Source: Thysanoteuthis rhombus | Lineage: Eukaryota > Mollusca > Cephalopoda > Oegopsida > Thysanoteuthidae | DNA length: 64,000 bases | Direction: 5' to 3' | Assembly (NCBI GenBank): GCA_963457665.1 | Contig: OY735218.1 | Location: 44,935,158 to 44,999,157, forward strand | In this document: one piece after another, positions 39,120 to 50,804 of the stretch | Position numbering within the stretch: position 1 is the stretch's first letter | Layout of the letters: every line of letters begins with the position of its first letter | Translations under genes and position numbers: made by a program | The notes under the pieces: generated by a model | What the model was told of the DNA's origin: nothing | The model's database searches: none | The model's input: the letters and a program-made list of their open reading frames with translations, nothing else

Positions 39120-39420
39120 ATTCTCGCTGCACTTCGTCACTATTGACGTCTCTCTTTTCTCTCGTCCTCTCACTCTTCCTCTCCCTCTCGTGTTCAGATA
39201 TATTCATTTCTCTGACTCTTTGTTATTCTCTTTCTCTCTCACTCTCTTTTCATTTTGCTCATCTCACGTCCTAGTATCCACTCTTTCTCTCTCTCTCACT
39301 CTTTTCTCTCGTCTACGTTAGTTCATGTCTTACCATCTATTTCATTTACTTTCCGCTTTTTCACACTCTTTGCTAGTGTTCCTTTCTCTATTAATCCGAA
39401 ACTTTAACTTTCCTTCTTTC
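39120..39420 (+). repeat. TC-rich low-complexity tract
   Basis: Interrupted TCTC/CTTT runs. The frames across it are low-complexity Ser/Leu/Phe read-through. Confidence 0.7.
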
Positions 39421-39871
39421 TTATCTACTCAAAGCGTTTCACAACTTATGAAATTATTTGACAATGTTAACATCCAGCCATTTTGTCTGTCTAACCGGGA
39501 AATTTTAACGATGTGATAATTCATTCAATAGGAAAAATATTACCGGGTGTATCACAATAAAATGTTGACAAAGTAAACACTTGGAAGAAAGTAAGTCGGT
39601 TTCAGATTCAATTTCGTAATACACAGAGCAAGTAGAATTAATAGTACAATACCGTCATCGCCCACAAAAGCTGAAAAAGGGAGGCCGATAATATATTCTT
39701 GCTTTCTTATCTGTTGAGGTTGCAACGAAGTTTCTGTTTGATTTCTGGTAAATAAACTTGCTTTTAGGGTTGAAACGATTTTTAAGACTTTCTAATAATA
39801 ATTTCTCTTGTTTATACACAAGCACACGTTAATATGTGTCATGTACATATGTAAACGTGACTTCAATATGC

Positions 39872-39873
<2 letters not shown>

Positions 39874-39913
<40 letters not shown>

Positions 39914-39939
39914 TATATATATATATATATATAATATAC

Positions 39940-39996
<57 letters not shown>

Positions 39997-40165
39997 AATA
40001 TGTATAAGAAATGTATCGTACTAGAATATATGAATATATATTTTTGTGAAGATCAATATAAATTTATTTATAGAGCTTAATGATATCATTTGTCAAGAAG
40101 TCATTGACAACATAATTCAGTTTGAAAAACCGATCAGCGTAAAATAGAATAATTTTGTCATTTTT

Positions 40166-40201
<36 letters not shown>

Positions 40202-40230
40202 TCACTACATGCACATCAACACACACCTCT

Positions 40231-40269
<39 letters not shown>

Positions 40270-40330
40270 CACATAGCATATACATATACCTATATATACA
40301 AATGTGTGTGTGTGTATGTGTGTGTGTATC
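39874..40330. repeat. Cluster of (TA)n, (CA)n and (TG)n tracts
   Basis: Two groups, at 39874-39992 and 40169-40330, each mix TA and CA/TG runs. The first has a central TAATTA between two (TA)n arms and so is self-complementary. Confidence 0.95.
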
Positions 40331-40339
40331 AAGAATAGT

Positions 40340-41030
40340 TAATCGTGAGCAATAATTTGGCTCAGGTGCATCGATTTGTTAGTAAAGAGTCGTGTGTGTG
40401 AGATGGTTTGTCTAATCGAATGAACGTCTCCTTGGTTTCTTCCTAATTGAGAAGATTCGCCAAAATGTCTCGCGGTCAATGTTGTTTCGAAGGGAGAAGT
40501 GCCTAAAGAAAGAACGAGATCCGCCTCCATTCGACTTGATGTAAAATTGGCACGATCAAACGACAACTAATTTCTTCAATTTCCTCACAGCTGGAATGAT
40601 CCAAGTTGTTCCTGTCAAAAGCAATAACCACAGTAAAATATGATGTAGGTAGGGACTTCTTTCCTGAGAGTCACTACCTTGCATTTGTGGATCTGATTAG
40701 GTGATTAAGTCTTGGTAACAAGACTTATCAAGATGCACAATATTGTCCATAGCTGACTCACAAGTTTATATTGTGTGAAACAGGAAACACAAAACAGTTA
40801 TAAACGTCAGATTGCCTATGCAAACATTCAAAGAATTGAACTGTCTGTGGATTTAGGGTTACTGTGTAACGAATGCACTTGTACCTTGAGCCACAAATTT
40901 AATCACACCTCGTACTTCAACAACTTTTTGTGCTTTCGGTTGTGCGGTCTCAGAACCACTCAGAAGCGACCTTACTTCCCGTGCATGTACAGACATGCCC
41001 TGATGATATTATTCAGTCGACAGTGGGATT
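40340..41030. other. Anonymous sequence
   Basis: A 75-codon minus-strand frame (40339-40566) has an ordinary amino acid mix but no domain that I recognise. Nothing else is supportable. Confidence 0.5.
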
Positions 41031-41034
41031 AAAA

Positions 41035-41265
41035 ATAACTGAGCTTGCCCATTCGTCACATCTAGTACTGAGTTTTTTGACAAAAAATCGTCTGTCAGCC
41101 TCTATCCTTATAGTGTACATTTGGCTCCTCATAAAATCTTGGTTTTAGACCAGGGACGAGATTAAAGATAATGTAACGAGGCAGATGATAGTGACTCCGA
41201 AACAGAACTTTGCAGACTGTTTTGAAAAGGGGGGTTGACACCCAGATAAGCGTTCGAGTTGAAGG
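41035..41265 (+). pseudogene. Mariner transposase remnant, C-terminal third
   Basis: Successive frames give AHSSHLVLSFLTKN, then a degraded PYSPDLAPxDFFLF region (PYSVHLAPHKILVL). After it come RDEIKDNVTRQMIVTPKQNF and ADCFEK, then GVDTQISVRVEG. These match in order the mariner segment from HDNAPAHSS through the YSPDLAP motif to the W..C...GEYFEG end. The catalytic Asp of HDNA is replaced (KITELAHSS) and at least two frameshifts are present, so it is inactive. Confidence 0.8.
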
Positions 41266-41375
41266 TTTAAAAAAATAATCTTATTATATCATTGAAAATA
41301 TAAAGCATGCAGATGTATATGTTATTGATGGTTTGGGGAAATTCATAATTGCTGCACGTATAAAAGCCTTGAAAC

Positions 41376-41545
41376 CACTCTGTCATAATAATCGCTATAA
41401 CGCGTACAAGGAAGGACCATGCCTGACATCACGATATCGCCAGACAGTACATTTTATTAGAAAAAAAACATAAGATTCAGAGACATCATAGAATCCATTC
41501 GAAAACTCAAATGGCCGTGTTGCAAGAATGTCAAACATCGTGACT
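41376..41545 (+). pseudogene. RTE-type LINE C-terminal fragment
   Basis: It reads [17 protein letters not shown] at 41480-41530, preceded in another frame by a degraded ITRTRKDHA/CQTVHF segment. This is the same region as [15 protein letters not shown] in the copy at 14.9 kb. It ends at a (TA)n tract. Confidence 0.7.
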
Positions 41546-41546
41546 C

Positions 41547-41548
<2 letters not shown>

Positions 41549-41640
<92 letters not shown>
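41549..41640. repeat. (TA)n microsatellite
   Basis: A 92-bp pure TA tract directly downstream of an RTE fragment. Confidence 0.97.
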
Positions 41641-41645
<5 letters not shown>

Positions 41646-41761
41646 TGAACAATAGAAAGTGGGATTGACACAGGAGTAAGAGTGTCTGGAAATTTTGTTA
41701 ATTAATTAGTTAAATGAATTAATTGGTGTGCTTCGGGGGTATTTCCATCTTCTGTAGCATG

Positions 41762-41773
41762 TGTTGTGTTGTG

Positions 41774-41807
<34 letters not shown>
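41762..41807. repeat. (TG)n microsatellite
   Basis: GTGTT repeats grade into about 16 TG units. Confidence 0.95.
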
Positions 41808-42297
41808 CTTTCAGTAGTCAAAAGTTTTCCGTAGAAAATAAATTTACCATCTAATACTTTGCTTTGGAAGCAAGAATTGGAATCCAATCTTTTAGGGTTA
41901 TCCTGATGAGTGGGTCCTAGTTCTGTTTGTGATGGTCTGTGCTTGTCTATCGCAAGATATGATAGTAGCAGCAGTGGTGAGTCTTGAAGAGACCATTGGA
42001 TGCCAGGGTTGAAGGGTAGTGGTTTAATATTTGATTGTGTTGCTAGTTTTAGGATGGTATGGATGGTGGGGTTATGAGGTCATGGAACTTCATATGTATT
42101 ATCTTTACTGGTCATTGGAAGTTTGTATATATGTATATTTTTTAGTCAATTTTTATACATAGTCTCACAAGTATCCACAACTGCGTGTCATTTGTAATCT
42201 GATTCGTGTTTTTCCAGCAAGTTATCCTAAAACAGTTTATCATATCTTTTAGGTCATTATGGCATGTAATTAAGTTTTATTTGTTTTTATATTCGTA

Positions 42298-42435
42298 CCA
42301 TCACCACCACCACCACCACCACCACCACCATCAGCATCCTTTTACGGTCCGTCTTTGAACATAGACCCTTTCCAGGATTCACCAGACCTCTCTATAATGG
42401 GTGTTTCGGAGCCAATACTTTATAAAATTTTCTAT
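42298..42435 (-). pseudogene. RTE-type LINE 3' end with (GGT)n tail
   Basis: On the minus strand GAGAGGTCTGGTGAATCCTG then AAAGACGGACCGTAAAAGGA leads into TGCTGATGG and (TGG)n. The same order is seen at 15080-15156 and 44883-44960. Only about 100 bp of element remain. Confidence 0.7.
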
Positions 42436-42439
42436 ATTT

Positions 42440-43115
42440 ATTCATTATTATAGAGTTTGTCAGCTGTTTTACAATATCCCTGTTTCGGGAGTATTGAAAA
42501 ACAGGACAGATTTCTTGCTCTGACACTTCCTGTCATATCCATCATTATCTCCACGAATATGAAAAAAAAAACCAACTTCCGTGTTATTGTTCTATTAGTA
42601 CGTCTTTTGGTTGCAGTAAAATCATTTTAAACCTATTTATTTTATTTGTTACATATAACTGAGTTTAAATTTGGATTGAGATTCTCACTTATCTCAATAT
42701 GTAATTAATTAAATTTCAATTGTCAATTTGTATTTTCATGGATGTAACAATTCCATAGATGTAATTCGTTTGTAAGTAAAACTTATTCTTCTATTACTAT
42801 CGTATTCGTGTTGTTGTAGTCTAACTGAAATTATTTTATGTGTATTTATCTAATACGCATTAGATTTAAACTCTGGTTAAATTTGAAGTAAAATTCTCGT
42901 TTTTATTTTTACAATAGAATTCTAATTGTAATGAATTGTCTAAATATATATATATATGTGCGTCTATAATAATGTTTTAAAAAATTGGCATTTTTGCCAA
43001 GTTTCGAATCAAGTATAAAAAAATATAAGTACTTTTTTTTACCTTATATGCTCAACTCAGTATGCTTTGTTTTTTTTCTCTTCGTTATTTCTCCGTATTT
43101 TTTCAAACCTTTCTC
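42440..43115. other. Anonymous AT-rich sequence with possible local duplication
   Basis: The segments at about 42605-42730 and 42810-42930 share loosely similar words (ATTTAAACTC / GAGTTTAAATTTGG, AATTCTAATTG / AATTTCAATTG). An old duplication is possible but not certain. Confidence 0.35.
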
Positions 43116-43117
43116 GT

Positions 43118-43137
43118 TGAATATATATATATATATG

Positions 43138-43181
<44 letters not shown>
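43118..43181. repeat. (TA)n(TG)n compound microsatellite
   Basis: Interrupted TA run then about 16 TG units. It directly precedes minisatellite M copy 2. Confidence 0.95.
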
Positions 43182-43183
<2 letters not shown>

Positions 43184-43194
43184 TAATTTTTTCC

Positions 43195-43345
43195 AGGGAG
43201 CATGTGGATACTACTAACGCTTTGATACTAGGCAGAGCTCACAGATGCTACATACTGATCCTGGTTGGAAGGCCAGGAAGTGATAATCTGATCCTCTGCA
43301 GAGCATATTGATACTCTAATCCTTGGCAGAGGTGCCGGTCGATAC
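43195..43345 (+). repeat. Minisatellite M, unit ~35 bp, copy 2
   Basis: Units contain GATACTAGGCAGAGCTCACA, CTGATCCTCTGCAGAGCATA and CTAATCCTTGGCAGAGGTGC, each preceded by TTGATACT-like words. The best match is between the last unit and the array at 54378-54490. Confidence 0.7.
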
Positions 43346-43499
43346 GAAAATAATCTCGTTTTTTGAGACTTACTATACTAGTTTATGGAATAATGACGAT
43401 GTTTCATCCTGTAATTCTATCAGACACCACAAAAGAACTTGTCTTCATTTTTTTTGCAAGAGTGAACCGAAAAAGATTCAGTGCTAGTTAGTCACTCAT

Positions 43500-43899
43500 T
43501 GGAAACCGTCACATAACCAGCGTCTTCTTGCAGCATACCAAATTGGGGATGCTCAATTGAAAATTAGAAAAAGTATGTTCAATGAATAAATTACATTTCT
43601 CGCCTTTCGTTCGGTGCTGATTACTAGAAAAGTCTGAATTTCCCCCTAATAAGCGTAAATGATGCTTGGTCCGAACCCATGGACCAATTTGCATTGTAAA
43701 ATGAACCTCTCACTAAAAACTTATTTTTTGAAGGAGGTTTTCAAAAACCAAACTGTAAATGTTTATATTTTCAGCCCTCTAGATCCATTAATGAGTCCCG
43801 TGCGCATGAAATATACATGCATACAACCAGATAGACCCACTTGAAAACTGAAGAAACTTATGTTGACAGTTTTGTGATAGTTTTGGTTGATGGTTTCTG
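43500..43899 (-). mobile_element. TIR element (MITE-like), copy 7
   Basis: The ends GGAAACCGTCA and TGATGGTTTC are near-perfect inverted repeats. The interior has CACATAACCAGCGTCTTCTT, TTGGGGATGCTCAATTG, a GTTCAATGAATAAATTAC block, CCAATTTGCATTGTAAAATG, CCCTCTAGATCCATTAATG, TGCGCATGAAATATACATG and TGAAGAAACTTATGTTGACA. It is a full-length copy of about 400 bp, flanked here by TG rather than TA. Confidence 0.8.
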
Positions 43900-44099
43900 A
43901 CGTCGTTTTATGAAGAAAATTTTCTATAAAAGTGTATTTGTGATTCTTGAAGGGAGAAAAACGGTTAAATCTCAGGCAGTTGTGATTTTTGTGAGTAAAG
44001 AAGAAACAAGGAAAAATCTTGTATGTATGTCAAGCTGTCAAATTCTGGCTTCTCGAAGAATCGAATTGAAATAGATTCCAGAAACTTTTCTGAATGATT

Positions 44100-44400
44100 G
44101 ATTGAAAGGAAAAGTAGAAAAGGAAATGATGGAGGGTCTGTGGGTGGGAATAATAAAAAATATAGATGAGAAATAAATATATAAAGGAAACACGGAAAGA
44201 TAGAAAGAAGGAAAAGAGGAAAAAAGAATGAAAAGAAGAGAGGAGGAGAAAGAGTACGAGAGAAAAAGAAAGAAAGACGGAATGAAAAAATGCAAGATGA
44301 ATAGAATGAGAGAAAGAGAAAAAAAGTAAGTGAAGTATAGAAAGAAATAAAGAAAGAAGGGGTGGAAGAAAGAGAAAAAGTAAAGGAATAAATACATCAA
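44100..44400. repeat. Purine-rich (GA/GAAA) tract
   Basis: About 300 bp of almost pure purine on the plus strand. The 141-codon minus-strand frame is Phe/Ser/Leu low complexity. A second, weaker purine-rich stretch lies at 44660-44880. Confidence 0.8.
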
Positions 44401-44882
44401 GAAGGGCACGCGTGTATGGACAGAGAAGGAACTGTGTCTATCCATTGCAATACGCCAATACACCTGACGTATGTTTCAAAAGAGCATTTATTTCTGGACA
44501 GCTTAATAATAGTTCTCAATTCTACACTAGAATTAGTATTCTGTTATAAGACTTCATCTCATCTTATTTATCTTGCAAGTATCAAATGACGTTCTCAAGC
44601 ACATTTAGAAACTGGATAAAAAGTAACTTATTAGAAAAAGTATTTAGTATCCGTTACTGTGAAGGTGACATAGATAGATAGAGAAGAAGGGGAGATAGGG
44701 AAAGGGTGAGATGGAAGAAAGGGGAAGCTTTTTTCACATACAGGACAACAGAATTTAAAAAAAACCCAGAAAAACGAAAGGAAAATGTCGATTAAAAAAA
44801 GAGAGAGGGATAGAAAAGACGTAGATTGTGTATTAAACAGAAAGTGGGAGAGCTGAAGAAAATAGAGAATAATATAGATAAA

Positions 44883-46160
44883 ATCATCAACAGTCTTTCA
44901 ACGTCCGTCGTTGGACATAGACCTTACCCAAGATTGGACACACTTGTCTATCATGGGCGTCGCAGAGTCAGTACTTTTTGAATTTGTCCAGCTCGTCTCT
45001 CCATCTAATATTCTGCCGAACTTGATTGCACATGTAATCTCGGGGTGGGGGGGCATGTTGTGAGTTGCGATGTCCATCGGTTCTCCACCATTCTTGCAAC
45101 ATGACCAGCCCTCTGCCATTTGAGATTTTAAATGGATTCTATGATGTCCCTGACTCCTGTCTTTTCCCTGATGTATTGTGCTGTCTTGTGATGTCTCCAT
45201 GTGAGGTTCAGCATAATTCTTTCATGTGTACGTTGCATGGTTCTCAATTTGCAGATCTGTTTCTCGGTTAGGTTCCATGTTTCAGCTCCATAAGTGATTA
45301 TTGTGAGGATTCATTGGTTATACACCCTTCTTTTTAGGAATGTTGGGATCTTCTCAGTTTTGAAGGGTAAAGGCTTTCCATCTCAGTGTGATTCTTCGCT
45401 TGATTTCTTTTTCTTTTGAGGGTCTCATGGAGATTCTTTATCCTAGGTAGATGTAGTGGTCTACTTCCTCCAGTTCTATGTCGTCGATTTCGATCTTAAT
45501 GTTTTTATCTCCGATGTCGTTGCGCATGATCTTAGTCTTGCTGAAGTTCATGTGTAGGCCAACTTTCTTGCTCTCTTCATTTAGTTCATCTAGCATTAGT
45601 TGGACGTCGTGTACGATCCCTGCGAAAAGGGTCATGTCGTCTGCAAATCTGAGGTTGCTCAGATACTCACTGTCTATCCTAATCCCTTTACTCTCCCAGT
45701 CTAGTCTTCTGAAGATCATCCTGAGGCTGGCTGTGAAGAGTTTGGTTGAGCTGGTATCACCTTTTCTTACTCCTTTCTGGAGCTGAAAAGGATTCGAATC
45801 TTTATGTAGCCTGATAAAGGAGCTGCTGTGATTGTATATATGTTTCAGCACCTGGACTTATACTAGATGTACACCTTGTAGAGTGATGGCCTTCATAACC
45901 TTAGGGATTTCCACTGAGTCGAACACCTTTTTGAAGTCAATAAATGCCACAGTGTGTAGAATCTTGTATCCTGCTGCCTTTTCTTTCAGCTGATTTATCG
46001 AATGCAAGTGGTCCATGATCGACTAGCTTCTTCTAAAGGCAGCTTGTTCTCGTGGTTTGTTTTCCTCAAGTGTTTTTGTGGTTTGGTTGGTGATAATTTT
46101 TGTGAATAGTTTGTATACACAGTTGAGTAGGCTTATAGGCCTGTTGTTGCTGAGGTCTTC
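44883..46160 (-). pseudogene. RTE-type LINE remnant, best-preserved reverse transcriptase
   Basis: The minus strand shows, in order: LLNCVYKLFTKIITNQ; AFIDFKKVFDSVE (motif A with catalytic Asp); HIYNHSSSFIRLHKD; GVRKGDTSSTKLFTA (motif B, usually GVRQGD; about 45756-45773); IFRRLDWESKGIRID; and LSNLRFADDMTLFAG (motif C, FADD intact, 45636-45647). These are followed by ESKKVGLHMNFSKTKIM. Beyond a stop near 45438 come IKRRITLRWKAF and a frameshifted C-terminal region (GHHRIHLKSQMA...CCKNGGEP), then the 3' end with short ATG-type repeats at 44883. The 137-codon frame 45438-45851 holds motifs B and C. No endonuclease domain is found upstream, so it is 5'-truncated and inactivated by stops. Confidence 0.88.
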
Positions 46161-46460
46161 CGGGAAGAGAAAAAAGAACAGGTTCAAAAAAGAGGACCGA
46201 CCAAGGAGTCAACACATCACATGGTGAGGACGAAAGAAAGCAAAGACGAGTTGCCACTCGCTCTTTAGCCATAACGCATTGTTTTAGATTAAGATGAGGG
46301 ATGCACGCCACTTGCACGTATGTTTGCATGACACAAGGGGTTTTTCGAAGGTCAAGAGGATCTCAGAGATAAGGAACATTGCAGACGCCAATATACTGTG
46401 AAGAATGGCGAGAATGATAAAAAATCTGGAAAAAATCGTAAGAAATTATTCATGACTCAG
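46160..46460. other. Anonymous sequence
   Basis: No domain is recognised upstream (by minus-strand direction) of the RTE remnant. The RTE endonuclease is absent. Confidence 0.5.
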
Positions 46461-46469
46461 CATCAAAAT

Positions 46470-46690
46470 GATTGCAGAAATGATCTTTGTTGATAAAAAG
46501 ACGGCTCTTTGATATCCTCTCGGTCTTCACGACAATCACTTGTGCCAATCAAACATACGCGTAAGGTGACTTGAATTTTTCTCCCATGAACTTCAATTAG
46601 CAGACGAAATAATTCGTCGACCGTTTTGTTCAATTTTACCTCGAAATGACAAATGGCGGCGGTGCTCCATTTTTGAACAAATCGAACGAC
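46470..46690 (-). pseudogene. Mariner transposase remnant, N-terminal
   Basis: The minus strand gives MEHRRHLSFRGKIEQNGRRI from about 46671. After a degraded stretch, LTRMFDWHK and, in the next frame, REDREDIKEPSF follow. This resembles the mariner N-terminal helix-turn-helix segment LSRTRVFEWHKRF.EGREDVEDD. A frameshift separates the two halves and the catalytic domain is absent. Confidence 0.6.
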
Positions 46691-46988
46691 AAGTCAGGAA
46701 AGATGTCTATACAATCGATTTGCAATAGCAAACTGAATACACGAGTGGTCAACGTATCTGTTTCGATTTACTTAAGCTCGTTATCTAATAGCAATATTCA
46801 AATATGATTAATGTTAGTTGTTCTGTGAATTTGAACAAGGCAAACAGAGAAAATGTCTGCTATCCTCTACGAGCAGTACCCTCTGTGAGCTAGTGTATGG
46901 AGGATCAAGTGGTCTACTTCGAAAGAGACAGTGGAAACTTGGCCTTAGTCAATGTTAAAGTTATGTTTCAGTTACCAACTTGTCTATC

Positions 46989-47100
<112 letters not shown>

Positions 47101-47104
47101 CAAA

Positions 47105-48120
47105 CGATTTCCTCAGATTTGGATATTGAAATAAAAAATGGAGTGTTTATCTGTAAATCAAAACGAAATTCCTATATTGTAGTATGCCGTTTAGAACAAG
47201 CAGTGTTCCATCTTATATATTTTATTGAACTGTAATATCAGAATATTTAAGGATAACATGAGCTACAATTAGAATTATCGATTTTATACGGAAAAATTGT
47301 TTCTTTGGTCATATGGTCAATCAAGGCGGCGAACTCTGTAAGATTTAAACAATTTACCAAAGAGCACACACCCTGATCCTTTTAAAACTCATCGAATTGG
47401 TCATAATGAAATATTAACGAAAATCAAAAGAGACGGATCAGGTCCTTGCTAGTGTGACAAATCATTGAATTGATTAAAACCAGGGAAAGGGGAGATTACT
47501 CAGCTCTAGTCCATTTGACCGATAAATAGTTGAATGAGGTAGATTGAATGCGTAATACCAAATGACAAATGTCCAAAGTATATCGATGGAATAGTTCATA
47601 TAGGTGTTGCCAACTGTTCGGATGCAATTTAGTTCCGTCTGGATCATACATAAAAGGCTAATTCAGTCTAACTTTGGTGATCTTGAGACATTTTGTCAAA
47701 TTGTTTGGTTGGATATATTGGTAGAAAATCAACCACCAGACGTTTTTGGACAAACTAGTATTCCTAAAAATATCATGAGATGGTTTGCATGCTGTCTGAG
47801 ATTGAAACCGAGATAACAGTTTTGTGAGTCACATCTGTCGTCATACTTATTGATCCCTCATCGTCAAATACGTTTAGGAGTAACCTTCGTAACTAAGCCC
47901 TTTGTTTCAAACTCTTAAATGATGAGTTGTAAAAATAATATCCACCTACACAACATATAAGCCTATATGAAATAAAAGACTATAGGTATTATGACACGAC
48001 TCTAAGAATAAAATGAAGCGATGTATTAAAAACATAAGTGAGGGGAGGTCTTTGGTCAACTCTTCAAATCCCCGAAACTGTTACATGGTAAACAACTGAT
48101 GAATAAAACAAGAAGAATTC
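47105..48120. other. Anonymous sequence
   Basis: No gene or repeat recognised. Confidence 0.5.
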
Positions 48121-48137
48121 ATACATGATACCAAAAT

Positions 48138-48179
48138 TTCTCTCTCTGTCTCTCTATTTGTCTATCTGGCTGTCTGTCT

Positions 48180-48235
<56 letters not shown>
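48138..48235. repeat. (TC)n / (TA)n compound microsatellite
   Basis: TCTC/TGTC repeats then about 27 TA units. Confidence 0.97.
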
Positions 48236-48236
<1 letters not shown>

Positions 48237-48477
48237 CTTGGGCAGTTGGGTTTTTTCCCATGGATAGCTCTATATAAGCTGTTGAAGTGTTGGATTCTGG
48301 TACCCAATGGGAGAGACACTTGTGTAGTGTATCCAGAATATTTGTTATATCACAGCAACTTTTCCATATTAGCATTTTCACTGGCTGTGAAAAAAAATAT
48401 ATCATATACGAACATATTTTTCTTGTTGGTTATATTTAAAGTTATTTCCCTTTCGGCTACGTCACTTATCCCTGTTA

Positions 48478-48478
<1 letters not shown>

Positions 48479-48539
<61 letters not shown>
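48479..48539. repeat. (TA)n microsatellite
   Basis: About 30 TA units. Confidence 0.97.
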
Positions 48540-48541
<2 letters not shown>

Positions 48542-48710
48542 ATTCAAATCACAAAACCCAAAAAATAAAAAATGTTGGTGAGGAAATTTAGCTGTTAAGG
48601 TAAATTAAATTCAGATTACACTTGCATCTTATTTAATTTTTAGCTTCCTTTTCAGCATTGCCAAGTGAAAAGAAATTCGATCAATTTTACTTGATATGTT
48701 TTATGAGATC

Positions 48711-48945
48711 TGTCCAGAAAGTATCTAGTCATTTTGAAAACCCCAGAATCCAACTTGATGTAAATTGGATACCAATCAGACGGGGTCTTAGTGCGCTTGC
48801 ATGAACAGAGGATTTCTCGTACGTTTACTTTGTCAACAATGGGATAACATTGAGCGAGCTTATATACTGTGTGACCATCGCATTCAGAATGGCTGATTAT
48901 ACCTATTCTTCGTCTTGTACCGTCTTTTCGATATCTCTCTATCTA
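48711..48945 (+). mobile_element. Mariner-like terminal fragment
   Basis: GATCTGTCCAGAAAGTATCT then AGTCATTTTG matches the terminal sequences at 2296, 53333 and 55016. An AAATTGGATACCAATCAGA word is also shared with 2296 (AAATTGGCAACCAATCTGA). No transposase codons are recognised, so this is probably the 5' end of a decayed copy. Confidence 0.55.
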
Positions 48946-48950
48946 TTGAG

Positions 48951-48952
<2 letters not shown>

Positions 48953-49024
<72 letters not shown>
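48953..49024. repeat. (GA)n microsatellite
   Basis: About 36 GA units. Confidence 0.97.
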
Positions 49025-49026
<2 letters not shown>

Positions 49027-49434
49027 TTATATTCGTTGTTAACGTAAGGATAGAATTGAATGGGTGCTTGTGACATTTCCAGATATCTTCTCTTGAAGAT
49101 TTCATAAAATTCCGTTGACGTGATTTAGAATTTCAAAGTTGTTCTTCTAAGATAAAATTTGTGATATCTCATTTTAAAAAATCTCAACAACGACAGCAAT
49201 TCCCTGTAAGCAAATTAGAAAATAAGAAGCTGTTATTCTATTTTGTCACACTTTCAAAACACGAATAGAATTTATATACATACACATACACACATTGTTC
49301 ACAGTTCGTTTTGTCAATTTTCAAGTTTTGCATCCATGAGTCATAGCTTGTATTATGTATTGATGGTCAAGTTTACGCTTTAAGCATATTGGCAAGGTGC
49401 TTTTCAGTACGTCTCTATTCACACCAAATAATAT

Positions 49435-49690
49435 CCAGGTGATAGGGGATGAAAGGTAGGACTGGGGCAAAGGATATCGTACAAATAATCAAACAACAAA
49501 ATTGACAAGATATGACAACAATTGGTGCTGATTGGAAGTAAACGCGGTTGGAAAAGACCACACACATAATGGAGGGATGAGGTAGATAGGTCTGCTGGTA
49601 ACACATATCAAAGACTAGCACAATCGCAGTCGTCATAGAAGGAGATGGTAATGGCCTTTATCCAGGACAGGACCGAGAATGGCTGCTCTG
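49435..49690 (-). repeat. Interspersed repeat family X, copy 2
   Basis: On the plus strand it has GATATCGTACAAATAATCAA, AACAATTGGTGC, GGAAAAGACCACACACATAA, GATGAGGTAGATAGGTCTGC and GTCGTCATAGAAGGAGATGG. The last part matches 52435-52560 and the whole matches 9187-9350 in reverse. Confidence 0.7.
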
Positions 49691-49694
49691 ATAA

Positions 49695-49838
49695 ATATAT
49701 ATGGAATATATATATATATATATATTGTGAGTCGTATATATATATATATACGGATTTTTTTACCAGTATATTTTCTTTGATCATTTGAGTTTGTTCAACT
49801 TTCTTTCCCCCCACCCGTCTCTCTCTCTCTTTCTCTCT

Positions 49839-49872
<34 letters not shown>
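49695..49872. repeat. (TA)n and (TC)n tracts
   Basis: Short TA tracts at about 49695-49752 and a (TC)n-(TA)n tract at 49818-49872. Confidence 0.95.
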
Positions 49873-49874
<2 letters not shown>

Positions 49875-50187
49875 TATCTATATATTTATGCATGTGTACG
49901 TGTGTGCATGTGTGTATGTGATTTCCATTATTTATTGCTCATAAATGTCGGCAGTGATCAGTTTGGGGGGAGATATGTTTACATGTCTTGAAATAATGCA
50001 TCGTTTAGATGTAATTTTCTCCCTGATTAAATGCTGATTTTTTAAATTGAACCAACTACGCATACCGTTCCAGAAAGCCAAGTTTGAAACTTTTCTTCCT
50101 AATATTCGCCTAATCATGAATTATCCGGTCGGTGCCGACTGAATTTGTCTCAAATAGAGAAGTGGATGTTATATTAAATGTGTCCGT

Positions 50188-50356
50188 CGTCTGTTGTTAT
50201 TTGTTGTTTTTTTGGTGTGATTTGTTGTTGTTTGTTTATGATTTTTATTATTTGCTGTTAATTGTTTTATCGACTGGTATTTGTTGTTATTTGTTGCTCT
50301 GGTTCGGTGTAATTCGTTGTTGTTTGTTGTTAATTGTTGTTATTTGTTTTTTATTT
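50188..50356 (+). repeat. (TTGTTGTTA)-type minisatellite
   Basis: G/T-rich tandem repeat of TTGTTGTTATTTG-like words on the plus strand. Confidence 0.8.
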
Positions 50357-50439
50357 ATATTCTCGGTTTGTCTAGCATCAAATGACGACACATATGCACG
50401 CATGTATAGATGCTAATATTTATGCATGTGTATACACCC

Positions 50440-50800
50440 ACTTTTGTCTAAAGAACTCTGTGTACCAACCAAAGAACACCATTCCGTCTGTGAAATTTGA
50501 TTAAAGTAACGTAATGGCGTGGAGTCGTTTTTTCAAGAAGAACCGGAGCCTTCCATGTGATTGAAAGGAAGATGGATGGAAATACATATCTACAGATTTG
50601 GAAGAGAACTAGCAAATACTTAAAGCTACCAAGACCTTCGATCTTTCGGTAGGACAATCATCTTCAAGATAGGGCAACAACGAAATAGTTCCAGGTAAAA
50701 GACATTGAAGTTTCCGAGTGTCTCAGTCAGTATTCGAACTTGAATCTCAATTTATTGTGCGAACCAATTGATTGAGTCCAAAAAAGAAGTTCGGGAAAAC
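50440..50800 (-). mobile_element. tRNA-derived SINE
   Basis: The minus strand from about 50790 reads CTCAATCAATTGGTTCGCAC, a good tRNA A box. About 20 bases on, ATTCAAGTTCGAATACTGA provides a B box. The body continues with GATGATTGTCCTACCGAAAG and ATCGAAGGTCTTGGTAGC toward 50440. The lack of a closing acceptor stem supports SINE rather than a tRNA gene. Confidence 0.6.
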
Positions 50801-50804
50801 TTTT

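Noticed and set aside
40339..40566. 75-codon minus-strand frame with ordinary amino acid mix
   Set aside because: No domain, no relatives seen in the window and a neighbouring microsatellite. A real exon cannot be excluded but is not supported.
41640..41700. Second mariner-like end (GGGATTGACACAGGAGTAAG)
   Set aside because: Resembles 41225-41260 only over about 35 bases. Too short to call.
44038..44463. 141-codon minus-strand frame with hydrophobic composition
   Set aside because: Lies opposite a purine-rich tract. Low complexity explains both its length and its composition.
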